Shown one piece after another: positions 18,516 to 26,748 of a stretch of DNA of 64,000 nucleotides. The stretch lies in NCBI GenBank assembly GCA_943908365.1, contig CALTTH010000001.1, positions 1-64,000 of the forward strand, written 5' to 3'. This stretch comes from an uncultured Hyphomicrobiales bacterium (GTDB lineage: Bacteria; Pseudomonadota; Alphaproteobacteria; Rhizobiales; Rhizobiaceae). The notes under the pieces were generated by a model. That model had not been told where the DNA came from, did not search any database, and saw nothing but the letters and a program-made list of their open reading frames with translations. A program made the position numbers and the translations under genes. Numbering within the stretch: the stretch's first letter is position 1; every line of letters begins with the position of its first letter.

Positions 18516-18685
18516 GGAACGACTGATGATCTAGCAGCGCTTCATGACAGGCAAATGACGGCAAACACCAGTCTGCCGAAGGTGCAGGCAGGCCAAGTCG
18601 CCTTTTCTCTTTTCTTGTCGGCAGAAATCTTTAAGACCGAGTTCCGGATAACGCACCGGGTCGGTGCGGCTCGGACAAGAGGCTC

Positions 18686-19678
18686 ATGACAAAATTCGAC
18701 GTACTGACCGTTGGCAACGCCATCGTGGATATCATTTCGCGCTGCGATGACAGTTTCCTCATCGATAACGCCATTACCAAGGGCGCGATGAACCTGATCG
18801 ATGCGGAGCGCGCGGAACTGCTCTACTCGCTCATGGGTCCAGCACTGGAAGCGTCCGGCGGAAGTGCAGGCAATACGGCAGCGGGCATTGCCAATTTTGG
18901 CGCACCGGCAGCCTATTTTGGCAAGGTCGCCGAAGATCAGCTCGGCGAGATCTTCCAGCACGATATCCGCGCTCAGGGCGTCCATTTCGAGACCAAGCCG
19001 CGCGGCACCTTTCCGCCCACCGCCCGCTCGATGATCTTCGTCACTGAAGATGGCGAGCGCTCCATGAACACCTATCTCGGCGCCTGCGTCGAACTCGGGC
19101 CGGAAGATGTGGAGCCTGAAGTCGTTGCCCAGTCGAAGGTCACGTATTTCGAGGGCTATCTCTGGGATCCGCCGCGCGCCAAGGATGCGATCCGCGATTG
19201 CGCCCGCATCGCCCACGAGAATGGTCGTGAAGTCTCCATGACGCTCTCCGACAGTTTCTGTGTCGGCCGTTACCGCGACGAGTTCCTCGATCTGATGCGC
19301 TCTGGCACCGTCGACATCGTCTTCGCCAACAAGCAGGAAGCGCTGTCGCTCTACGAAACCGAAGACTTCGATCTGGCGCTGACCAGGATTGCTCAGGACT
19401 GCAAGATCGCCGCCGTGACGATGAGCGAAGACGGTGCAATGATCGTGCGCGGCACGGAGCGGGTGAAGGTCGATGCCTACCCGGTTTTCGATGTCGTCGA
19501 CACGACAGGTGCTGGCGATCTCTTCGCCTCCGGCTTCCTCTTTGGCTATACACAGGGCCGTTCGCTGGAAGATAGCGGCAAGCTCGGCTGCCTCGCCGCC
19601 GCTGCCGTCATTCAGCAGATCGGACCGCGCCCAATGTCGTCGCTAAAGGCGCTGGCTGAGAAGCACGGGCTTCTCTAA
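18686..19678 (+). CDS. Adenosine kinase (PfkB family)
   Basis: Phosphorylates adenosine to AMP, or acts as a closely related PfkB sugar/nucleoside kinase. The 330-residue protein has the PfkB N-terminal signature region (SGGSAGNTAAGIANFG, 58-73) and the C-terminal anion-hole motif DTTGAGD at 272-278, with D278 as the expected catalytic base. GAGG lies just before the ATG at 18686. Rhizobial orthologues are annotated as adenosine kinase; substrate is inferred from this, not proven by residues. A small stem, CCGTGCG/CGCACGG (19697-19721), follows the stop without a T-run. Confidence 0.88.
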   Translation: MTKFDVLTVGNAIVDIISRCDDSFLIDNAITKGAMNLIDAERAELLYSLMGPALEASGGSAGNTAAGIANFGAPAAYFGKVAEDQLGEIFQHDIRAQGVHFETKPRGTFPPTARSMIFVTEDGERSMNTYLGACVELGPEDVEPEVVAQSKVTYFEGYLWDPPRAKDAIRDCARIAHENGREVSMTLSDSFCVGRYRDEFLDLMRSGTVDIVFANKQEALSLYETEDFDLALTRIAQDCKIAAVTMSEDGAMIVRGTERVKVDAYPVFDVVDTTGAGDLFASGFLFGYTQGRSLEDSGKLGCLAAAAVIQQIGPRPMSSLKALAEKHGLL

Positions 19679-19738
19679 GATTGTTTCAAATCATCCCCGT
19701 GCGTCCATCGAGGGCGCACGGTCTCTCATTGGCCTTGA

Positions 19739-20275
19739 TTACTTGAAGGCTTCGCCGGGGTAGGCACCCCAGATTTCGCCTTGCGACACCCAGCCGCCCA
19801 CCTGACCGGCTTCTGCCTTGCACCAGTCTCCATTGCACTCGCCGATGCGGATCTGCACGCCAGGCTCAAGTTTGGCCACGACCGAAGCGCTTGACTGCGG
19901 CTCGCGGCGCATGTTGACGAACACGTCCTTGCCCTTGCCGCGCATCCACGGTGCTGCCACCGCAGTTCTTTCACCGGACAGCAGCGCCTGGTTTACCCAG
20001 CCCTCGGTGCCGTCGGCATCGCGAATCCGGCGCCAGTTTTCATATTCCTGGATGATCTCCACCGGCATGCCGGATTTCATGTACATCCAGGAGACGGCGT
20101 AATCAGTGCTCGGTCCAATGCGCATATTGACGCGCTTGGATTTCAGGCTGACGAAACGCGGCAGTGGCAGTCCGCTGGCACCCTTTGCGGCACCCTGCGC
20201 CAGAGCCGGTGTAGCAGCGGCATGAAGAAAACCGAATGACAATGCAATGCAGAGGATGGAGACAAAGCTACGCAT
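19739..20275 (-). CDS. Periplasmic protein with two bacterial SH3 domains
   Basis: A secreted 178-residue protein. The N-terminus is a signal peptide with likely cleavage after A26 (TPALA). Two SH3-like repeats follow: one at about 45-100 with VNMRIGPSTDYAVSWMY and a closing GWVNQALL, another at about 112-170 with VFVNMRREPQSSASVVAKL and GGWVSQGEIWG, the SH3_4 pattern. Such proteins are thought to bind cell-wall material; there is no catalytic domain. It is convergent with adenosine kinase and divergent from the 2-hydroxyacid dehydrogenase (180-base gap). Function unknown. Confidence 0.85.
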   Translation of the reverse strand: MRSFVSILCIALSFGFLHAAATPALAQGAAKGASGLPLPRFVSLKSKRVNMRIGPSTDYAVSWMYMKSGMPVEIIQEYENWRRIRDADGTEGWVNQALLSGERTAVAAPWMRGKGKDVFVNMRREPQSSASVVAKLEPGVQIRIGECNGDWCKAEAGQVGGWVSQGEIWGAYPGEAFK

Positions 20276-20455
20276 GTCGTTTGACCGTTTCCGTGAAACA
20301 AGAGAATGACGTTTAAGGGGCGCCCCAGTCCTGCCGCCGAAGACGCAACATGCGAGATTTGTTTGTCTTCGCCGGTGGGTCTGGTAGAAACGCCCTTGAT
20401 GAACAAATTATCGCTCTTTCTGGTTAACGACCTCTGAACAAGGTGCCTGCAGACA

Positions 20456-21460
20456 ATGACGAACAAGAAGAGACCGACCGTCTATCTGACCCGAAAACTG
20501 CCGGATCTGGTCGAGACCCGCATGCGCGAACTGTTCGAGGCTGAATTGAATATTGAGGACGCACCCCGCACGGAAGCGGAGCTTCTGGCCGCCATGCAGC
20601 GCGTCGACGTTCTGGTGCCCACGGTGACCGATCGCATCACCGCGTCAATGATCGAGCAGGCCGGTCCTCAACTGAAATTGATCGCAGGTTTTTCCAACGG
20701 CATCGACCATATCGATGTGGATGCGGCGGCGCGCAAGGGAATTACCGTGACCAACACGCCGAATGTGTTGACCGAAGATAGCGCCGACATGACGATGGCG
20801 CTGGTGCTTGCCGTTCCCCGCCGCCTTGTCGAAGGCACGCGGGTGCTCGCCAATGGCTCGGAAGACTGGCGCGGCTGGTCTCCCACCTGGATGCTCGGCC
20901 GGCGTCTGTCGGGCAAGCGCATCGGCATCGTCGGCATGGGCCGCATCGGGACCGCCGTTGCCCGCCGCGCCAAGGCCTTTGGGCTGTCGATCCATTACCA
21001 TAATCGCAAGCGCGTCAGTCCAGCCACGGAAGCGGAACTCGAGGCGACCTATTGGGACAGCCTCGACCAGATGCTGGCACGCGTCGATATCGTTTCGGTC
21101 AACTGCCCATCGACGCCCGCCACCTATCACCTGATCTCGGCCCGGCGTCTCGCGCTGATGCAGCCGACGAGCTACATCGTCAACACCGCGCGCGGCGACA
21201 TCATCGACGAGGCAGCGATGATCGAGTGTCTGCGCCAGGGCAAGATCGCTGGCGCGGGCCTCGATGTGTTCGAGAACGAGCCAGCCGTCAATCCAAAGCT
21301 CATCAAGCTCGCCAAGGAGGGCAGGGTGGTGCTTCTGCCGCATATGAGTTCGGCCACGATCGAAGGCCGTATCGACATGGGTGACAAGGTGATTATCAAC
21401 ATCCGCGCCTTCTACGACGGCCACAGGCCGCCGAACCGGGTGTTGCCGGGCAGGGCCTAA
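20456..21460 (+). CDS. D-isomer-specific 2-hydroxyacid dehydrogenase (glyoxylate/hydroxypyruvate reductase type)
   Basis: NAD(P)-dependent reductase/dehydrogenase of 334 residues. The dinucleotide fold carries GMGRIG at 160-165, and the catalytic triad is visible as R246 in NTARGDIIDE, E275 in FENEP and H296 in LPHMSSAT. The sequence around it is close to what is annotated as D-glycerate dehydrogenase in Rhizobiaceae, so it most likely reduces glyoxylate or hydroxypyruvate in the cytoplasm; other small 2-keto acids are possible. The gene stands alone, with a palindromic element immediately after its stop. Confidence 0.88.
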   Translation: MTNKKRPTVYLTRKLPDLVETRMRELFEAELNIEDAPRTEAELLAAMQRVDVLVPTVTDRITASMIEQAGPQLKLIAGFSNGIDHIDVDAAARKGITVTNTPNVLTEDSADMTMALVLAVPRRLVEGTRVLANGSEDWRGWSPTWMLGRRLSGKRIGIVGMGRIGTAVARRAKAFGLSIHYHNRKRVSPATEAELEATYWDSLDQMLARVDIVSVNCPSTPATYHLISARRLALMQPTSYIVNTARGDIIDEAAMIECLRQGKIAGAGLDVFENEPAVNPKLIKLAKEGRVVLLPHMSSATIEGRIDMGDKVIINIRAFYDGHRPPNRVLPGRA

Positions 21461-21562
21461 AGCACGTCGCGCAAAAGTGTGCAGCGGTTTTGCGATAACG
21501 ACGTGCGATAAACGAAGAACCAAGAGCGCAGGAGCGCATCTGAAAGATCGCGACACGCTTTC
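21461..21562. repeat. Rhizobial intergenic palindromic element, second family
   Basis: The first part nests two inverted repeats: GCACGTCG (21462-21469) with CGACGTGC (21499-21506), and CGCAAAA (21470-21476) with TTTTGCG (21488-21494). The second part, after about 20 bases, has a GCGCATCTGAAAGATCGCG hairpin followed by ACGCTTT. I recognise this bipartite wording from many Rhizobiaceae intergenic regions. It fills the space between the convergent dehydrogenase and GNAT genes and may also act as a bidirectional transcription stop. Confidence 0.7.
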
Positions 21563-21563
21563 G

Positions 21564-22037
21564 TCACGCCAGACGCTTCGTCATTTCGATAGAGGTAACC
21601 CGCTCATATCCGGCGTGCGAATTCTCAGCCGTCTTGACGAAGCCCCAGGACGAAAACTGCCGGTGATTGTTGACGAGTTCGATCCTGGTCTCCAGCCGAA
21701 GGCTTGGGAGCGACAGCCTGTGTGCCGTCTCTTCGCCCTTCCTCAGCAACGCCTTCCCGATACCACGGCCTTGCGCCGCAGGCGAGACGGCAAGCTTGCC
21801 GACATAGAGCGAGGCGGTTTCGGGCTTGCAGAAAATACATCCGACCATATCGCCGTCATCGAACGCGACAAAGGCAATCTCGTCCCGGATCTTTTGACGA
21901 AGATTGTCTGGCGTCAGACGGTGGGCCGAGGAAGGCGGGTCGATGACGCCATCCATATAGGCGAATGACGACATGATCAGCACCAACAGTTCCTCGACGC
22001 GGTCGAAGGTTTTGTCGATCTGAACAATCGTGATCAT
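21564..22037 (-). CDS. GNAT family N-acetyltransferase
   Basis: A 157-residue acetyltransferase. The acetyl-CoA binding motif A is plain, LAVSPAAQGRGIGKALL, preceded by the beta strand FVAFDDGDMVGCIFC. Substrate unknown. Its ATG overlaps the stop of the thiF/moeB gene as ATGA, so it is translationally coupled and belongs to the recF operon. Its 3' end abuts the palindromic element. Confidence 0.88.
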   Translation of the reverse strand: MITIVQIDKTFDRVEELLVLIMSSFAYMDGVIDPPSSAHRLTPDNLRQKIRDEIAFVAFDDGDMVGCIFCKPETASLYVGKLAVSPAAQGRGIGKALLRKGEETAHRLSLPSLRLETRIELVNNHRQFSSWGFVKTAENSHAGYERVTSIEMTKRLA

Positions 22038-22792
22038 GCTGCCTGGCGCCTCCTATAGCGAATGGTCTCGAAGCGGGCGGCAAGCGCATCGTAAAGCATC
22101 AGCCGCCCGACCAATGGCTCTCCGGTGCCGGTAATGACCTTGATCGCCTCCATCGCCATGGTCGTGCCGATAACACCAGTCAGCGCGCCGATAATGCCGG
22201 TCTCGGCACAGGATGGGATCAGGCCTTCTGGGGGCGGCGCGGGAAAGAGATCACGGTAGCGCGGCAGCAACATGCCGTCCGGACCTTCCTCATAGGGCTT
22301 TAGAACCGTCACCGAGCCATCGAAACGGCCCACAGCACCTGTGACCAGCGGCACCTTCGCGGTCTCCGCAGCATCTGCCGCCGCATAGCGCGTGTCGAAA
22401 TTGTCAGATCCGTCGATCACCAGATCGAAGGCACTCAGATGATCATGCGCCCAGACCGCGGAGAAACGCTCCTCGAAGTGCAGCGTGCGCACATGCGGGT
22501 TGAGGCGGGAGATGCTGCGGCGTGCACTTTCCGTCTTCTGCTCGCCGATCGTGCCCGTGTCATGGATGACCTGCCTCTGCAGGTTGGACAGCGAGACGAT
22601 GTCGTCATCGATAATGCCGAGCGTCCCGACTCCTGCAGCAGCGAGATAATAGAGCACCGGTGCACCAAGACCGCCGGCACCGATCATCAGCACCCTGGCA
22701 GCTTTCAGCCGCTGTTGGCCCATGCCGCCGATCTCGGGCAAGAGAATATGCCGTTTGTAGCGTTCTACTTCCTCGGGGCTAAGAGCATCCAT
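22034..22792 (-). CDS. moeB: ThiF/MoeB/HesA family adenylyltransferase
   Basis: E1-like enzyme that adenylates the C-terminal glycine of a sulfur carrier such as MoaD or ThiS. The 252-residue protein has the nucleotide-binding loop GAGGLGAP at 38-45, the NLQRQVIH motif with the ATP-contacting arginine at 73, and DGSDNFDTR at 127-135. C195 in IPSCAETG is at the position of the family's conserved cysteine. It is the only cysteine, so the two CxxC zinc pairs of E. coli MoeB are absent. Whether it serves molybdopterin, thiamine or both is not decidable. It lies 37 bases after recF in the same direction. Confidence 0.85.
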   Translation of the reverse strand: MDALSPEEVERYKRHILLPEIGGMGQQRLKAARVLMIGAGGLGAPVLYYLAAAGVGTLGIIDDDIVSLSNLQRQVIHDTGTIGEQKTESARRSISRLNPHVRTLHFEERFSAVWAHDHLSAFDLVIDGSDNFDTRYAAADAAETAKVPLVTGAVGRFDGSVTVLKPYEEGPDGMLLPRYRDLFPAPPPEGLIPSCAETGIIGALTGVIGTTMAMEAIKVITGTGEPLVGRLMLYDALAARFETIRYRRRQAA

Positions 22793-22829
22793 GATCCTGT
22801 CTCCGCTACCTCAATGGGCAGAAGCCCTA

Positions 22830-23954
22830 TCATGACACGCTGCCATGCGACACGGTGAAAAACTGCGCGCGATCCTGCAATGCTGCAAACATTGAGGCAT
22901 CCGTCCCGGTCATGAAACTCTGGCCGCCAAGTGCATGGATGAGATCGAAGAGTGCGGCACGTCTGCCCTCATCCAGATGGGCGGCGATCTCGTCCAGAAG
23001 CAGGATCGGCGCATAACCCGTCATATTGGCGGTCAGTTGTGCATGGGCAAGGACGAGGCCGACAAGGAGCGCCTTCTGCTCACCGGTGGAGCAGCGTGCC
23101 GCGTCCATGTCCTTTTCCGCATGCCGGACGAAAAGATCGGCGCGATGGGGTCCTTCGAGTGTGCGTCCGGCACCCGCATCGCGATAACGGCTTTCCCGGA
23201 GCGTGGCGAAATACTCATCCTCAAGATCGACCGCTGGTCGACGATACTGGTCGTCAAGAAATCCGGACAGCGTGAGTGTGGCCTTTGGGAAGCTGGTGTC
23301 GCCGGAACGGCTATCGATCAGTGCGCGCAGCAAACCCAGCATCTCGTGGCGCGCAACAGCCATGGCAATGCCAAGCTCTGCCATCTGCTTCTCGATACCG
23401 TCGAGCCAGACGGGATCGAGGCGACCATCGGAAAGCAGGCGGTTGCGCTGGCGCATCGCCTTTTCGAAGTCGCTGGCACGCCGTCCATGCGCCGGGTCGA
23501 GGGAAAGAACAAGGCGATCGAGGAAACGGCGGCGATCCGAAGACGACCCCGTGAAAAGCCCGTCCATGGATGGAGTCAGCCAAAGAACCCGCAAGTGATC
23601 GGTCAATTCGTCGACGGATTTGACCGACGTACCGTTGAGCCTCAGACGCCGTGATGGCGTTTCGCCCTCGCCATCTATGCCTGTTCCGATCGCCACCTCA
23701 CCATCCATGCCCGATAGGTCGGCGAAGATCGAGAACCTTGTTTCCTCTGCGCCCACGCGGGTGACATCGGAGAGAACGGCACGGCGCAAACCCCGGCCAG
23801 GCGACAGGAAGGAGATGGCTTCCAGCAGGTTCGTCTTTCCGGAACCATTATCGCCCGTCAACACGACATGGCGCTCATCCAGCCGCAAGGACACTTCCGC
23901 ATAATTGCGGAAATCGGTGAGCTTCAGCCGTGAGAGGAAAACTTTGGCCGTCAT
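22830..23954 (-). CDS. recF: DNA replication and repair protein RecF
   Basis: SMC-like ATPase that helps RecO and RecR load RecA at gaps. The 374-residue length is normal. The N-terminus has LKLTDFRNYAEVSL and the Walker A motif GDNGSGKT at 34-41; the ABC-type signature is near CSTGEQKALLVGLVLAHA and Walker B is APILLLDEIAAHLD. It leads a leftward operon with thiF/moeB and a GNAT gene. Unlike the classic dnaA-dnaN-recF order it is away from replication genes, which is usual for alphaproteobacteria. Its promoter must lie in the 202-base gap before the hydrolase gene. Confidence 0.96.
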   Translation of the reverse strand: MTAKVFLSRLKLTDFRNYAEVSLRLDERHVVLTGDNGSGKTNLLEAISFLSPGRGLRRAVLSDVTRVGAEETRFSIFADLSGMDGEVAIGTGIDGEGETPSRRLRLNGTSVKSVDELTDHLRVLWLTPSMDGLFTGSSSDRRRFLDRLVLSLDPAHGRRASDFEKAMRQRNRLLSDGRLDPVWLDGIEKQMAELGIAMAVARHEMLGLLRALIDSRSGDTSFPKATLTLSGFLDDQYRRPAVDLEDEYFATLRESRYRDAGAGRTLEGPHRADLFVRHAEKDMDAARCSTGEQKALLVGLVLAHAQLTANMTGYAPILLLDEIAAHLDEGRRAALFDLIHALGGQSFMTGTDASMFAALQDRAQFFTVSHGSVS

Positions 23955-24156
23955 GCCATATCCAGAATCGTCATGGCTTACGACCTACAACATCCCGCCC
24001 CAAATCGAAACGAACTTTCTCTGAAACCGAGGCTGACAGCCGCGTCATGGACAGCGCCTTCCTTGCCTGAATATCTTACGTTTACGTCTGCGTTCATTCG
24101 ATTGCCAGCCGCAGATTTTGCCGCTATCGGTGCTTGTCTAATTTAGCGGGTATTGC

Positions 24157-25266
24157 ATGCTCAGAGTCATTTCCCTTTTGCTCACCCTCGTCCTACTCGG
24201 TTCCTGCGCCGGACGGCCGGGAGCCGACGTGTTGCAGGCCGTCAATACACGTGCGACGGCCGGAAAGAGCATTGCCGCTTACGTGGTCAGCACGCGTGAG
24301 AAGGAAGCTGGCAAGACACTGGCATTCGGTGCCGGGCGTTCCGATCAGCCCAACTATGCGCGCTTCGATATCTCCATCCCGCCGGATCACAAGAAAGGCA
24401 AGATCGAGTGGCCCTCGGGTAAGCCGGACGCCAAGAAGGACTTCGTCGTGACCGATCGCGACATGCTCTCGAAAGACGCATTCAAGCACGATCTCGCCGG
24501 CATTCTCTCATCCGGGAAGGATGTTGGCCTGTTTGTTCACGGCTACAATTACAGCTATCAGGAGGCCCTGTTCCGCGCTGCGCAAATGGCTGCGGACGCC
24601 GATATCAATGGCGTGCCGGTGGTCTTTTCCTGGCCGTCCATGGCCGATGTCACGGGATATCTGGCCGACAAGGAAGCGGCAACCTTTTCTCGCGATGCGC
24701 TGGCGGACCTCCTGATCGATCTTGCGCAAAAATCACCCCGCAAGAACGTCATCGTTTTCGGTCACAGCATGGGGGCCTGGCTGGTTATGGAAGCCTTGAG
24801 AGAGCTCAGGCTGAAGGGCCGCAACGATGTGATCGCCAAGCTCCAGGTCATTCTTGCCGCACCGGATATCGACACCGACGTGTTTCGAAAGCAGATCGAG
24901 GTGGTCGGTCGTCTCGATCCACCGCTTACCGTGCTGGTGTCAAAGGATGATCGCGCCCTGATGGCTGCTTCCCTTTTAGCGGGCGAAAGAAGCAGAGTGG
25001 GTGCACTGGACGTTACGGATCCCGAAATCAGCAAGGTGGCGAAACGCGAAGGCGTTCAGTTCGTCGATATTTCTGAGCTCGATTCATCCGACGGCTTCAA
25101 CCACGATCGCTACGCGGCACTTGCCGCATTGTTGCCAAAGCTCGAGGAAAAGCGTCGCGGCGGCGGCAACGATCTGACGCGCGCGGGCGCATTCGTTCTG
25201 GACGCTGTCGGCGCAACGGTATCCAGCCCGTTCAGACTGGCAAGCAAAGTCGTCAATCCGAACTGA
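24157..25266 (+). CDS. Lipoprotein alpha/beta hydrolase (DUF900)
   Basis: A probable secreted esterase/lipase-like enzyme of 369 residues. The N-terminus is a lipoprotein signal with lipobox LLGSC, making C17 the lipidated residue. The alpha/beta-hydrolase core is DUF900-like: oxyanion-type VHGYN at 127-131, the nucleophile elbow GHSMG with S204, an aspartate in AAPDIDTD, and a histidine in GFNHDRYA near the end. Substrate unknown; membrane-anchored in the envelope. It is monocistronic and convergent with frcK. Confidence 0.85.
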   Translation: MLRVISLLLTLVLLGSCAGRPGADVLQAVNTRATAGKSIAAYVVSTREKEAGKTLAFGAGRSDQPNYARFDISIPPDHKKGKIEWPSGKPDAKKDFVVTDRDMLSKDAFKHDLAGILSSGKDVGLFVHGYNYSYQEALFRAAQMAADADINGVPVVFSWPSMADVTGYLADKEAATFSRDALADLLIDLAQKSPRKNVIVFGHSMGAWLVMEALRELRLKGRNDVIAKLQVILAAPDIDTDVFRKQIEVVGRLDPPLTVLVSKDDRALMAASLLAGERSRVGALDVTDPEISKVAKREGVQFVDISELDSSDGFNHDRYAALAALLPKLEEKRRGGGNDLTRAGAFVLDAVGATVSSPFRLASKVVNPN

Positions 25267-25327
25267 GGTTGATGGATCCGCGTTGGCAAAGATTGAGCGC
25301 TTGTCCGAGCGCGCAGGTGGCGAGGCG

Positions 25328-25957
25328 TCAGGTCCAGGTGTCGAAACGAATATCGGCCGGTCGTGAATGTTCAACGACGCGCTTGCCGTTGGGCAGATCG
25401 TTCTCGTAAAGCTTGGCCTGGATGGCCTGCTCGTCCAACCCGTAGCCGATCCAGCGATCGCGAAGGCGCTGTTCGAGAACCGGATAGGATGGGCCGACGA
25501 AAATGGTGAGGTCGAAGCTTTCAGCCAGACGGTCCCACTGTGCTTCGTTCAGCAACAGGTAATTGCCCTCGGCGAGAATGAAGCGCGTGTCTACGGAAAC
25601 GGCTCTCGCAGATGCAATTGCAAGTTCCCGCGAACGGTCGAAGACAGGCACGAGGACCTCTTCTTCAGCCTGCCGCACGGCTTTGACGATATCGATAAAA
25701 CCGCGCACATCGAATGTTTCAGGCGCGCCTTTGCGGGCGAGCAGGCCGCGGCTTTCCAGAATTCCGTTGTCCATGTGGAAGCCATCCATGGGCAGAACTT
25801 CAGCGGTCTCGCCACGAGCGAGGAGGCTGTCTCTCAAGGCATCGGCGAGCGTTGATTTGCCGGCCCCTGGGGGGCCGGCGATAGCCACGATGTATCGGCG
25901 GGAACGGTCTGCACGCGCAAGGACATCGTCCGTCAATGACGCAAGCGTCAGTGTCAT
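25328..25957 (-). CDS. frcK: FrcK-like kinase of the fructose operon
   Basis: P-loop kinase of the uridine-kinase/panK-like type, 209 residues, with Walker A GPPGAGKS at 28-35, an MDGFHMDN segment at about 57-64 and a lid-like RLRDRWIGYG. It is the last gene of frcBCAK; in Sinorhizobium meliloti the same position holds frcK, proposed to act on the imported sugar. Actual fructokinase activity is not evident from sequence, as the fold is closer to nucleoside kinases. Its start overlaps the frcA stop as ATGA. Confidence 0.85.
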   Translation of the reverse strand: MTLTLASLTDDVLARADRSRRYIVAIAGPPGAGKSTLADALRDSLLARGETAEVLPMDGFHMDNGILESRGLLARKGAPETFDVRGFIDIVKAVRQAEEEVLVPVFDRSRELAIASARAVSVDTRFILAEGNYLLLNEAQWDRLAESFDLTIFVGPSYPVLEQRLRDRWIGYGLDEQAIQAKLYENDLPNGKRVVEHSRPADIRFDTWT

Positions 25958-26748
25958 GCGGCGATATCCTGGCCCGGCGGTTCCTTTGCGCCCGTCATGA
26001 AGGCCACCGCATCCGACATCGTATATTCCTTCGGATTGATGACGCAGAGACGTTTGCCAAGACGATGGATGTGGATACGATCCGCCACCTCGAAGACATG
26101 TGGCATGTTGTGCGAGATCAGCACGATCGGCAGACCGCGGGAGCGGACGTCCTGAATGAGTTCAAGAACGCGACGGCTTTCCTTGACGCCAAGTGCCGCA
26201 GTCGGCTCGTCGAGAATGACCACCTTCGAACCGAAAGCTGCCGCTCTGGCAACAGCCACGCCCTGACGCTGACCTCCCGAGAGTGTTTCAACCGACTGGT
26301 TGATGTTCTGGATCGTCATCAAACCAAGTTCGGAGAGCTTCTCGCGGGCAAACTTGTCCATCGCCGCATGATCGAGCTTGCGAAACACTGAGCCGAGAAT
26401 GCCGGGCTTGCGGAGTTCGCGTCCGAGAAACATGTTGTCGGTAATCGACAGAGCAGGCGACAGAGCAAGGTTCTGATAGACGGTCTCAATGCCGGCATCG
26501 CGGGCTTCAAGTGGTGTCTTGAAATGGACGGGCTTGCCTTCCAGCCTGATCTCGCCCTCGTCCGGGCGGATTGCGCCAGAAAGTGCCTTGATGAGCGAGG
26601 ACTTGCCGGCACCGTTATCGCCGATCACCGCCAGGATTTCGCCCGGGTAGAGATCGAAGTCGGCATTGTCGAGTGCCGTCACACGGCCATAACGCTTGAC
26701 GAGGCTATGACCTGAAAGAATGGGTTGTCTGTTCATATCCTGGGCCAT
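25954..26748 (-). CDS. frcA: Fructose ABC transporter ATP-binding protein FrcA
   Basis: Energises sugar import. The real start is most likely the ATG at 26748, overlapping the frcC stop by one base (TGATG), giving 264 residues; the in-frame extension to 26826 runs inside frcC. A second ATG at 26736 is possible. Walker A GDNGAGKS is at 43-50, the signature is LSGGQRQG, and Walker B is VVILDEPTAAL. It has a single ATPase domain, unlike the duplicated ATPases of many CUT2 sugar importers, which is the known form of FrcA. Confidence 0.92.
   Translation of the reverse strand: MAQDMNRQPILSGHSLVKRYGRVTALDNADFDLYPGEILAVIGDNGAGKSSLIKALSGAIRPDEGEIRLEGKPVHFKTPLEARDAGIETVYQNLALSPALSITDNMFLGRELRKPGILGSVFRKLDHAAMDKFAREKLSELGLMTIQNINQSVETLSGGQRQGVAVARAAAFGSKVVILDEPTAALGVKESRRVLELIQDVRSRGLPIVLISHNMPHVFEVADRIHIHRLGKRLCVINPKEYTMSDAVAFMTGAKEPPGQDIAA

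Noticed and set aside
18489..18689. 66-residue + strand ORF ahead of adenosine kinase
   Set aside because: No ribosome site and no family resemblance; it overlaps the adenosine kinase start and the region is better explained as promoter and sRNA candidate.
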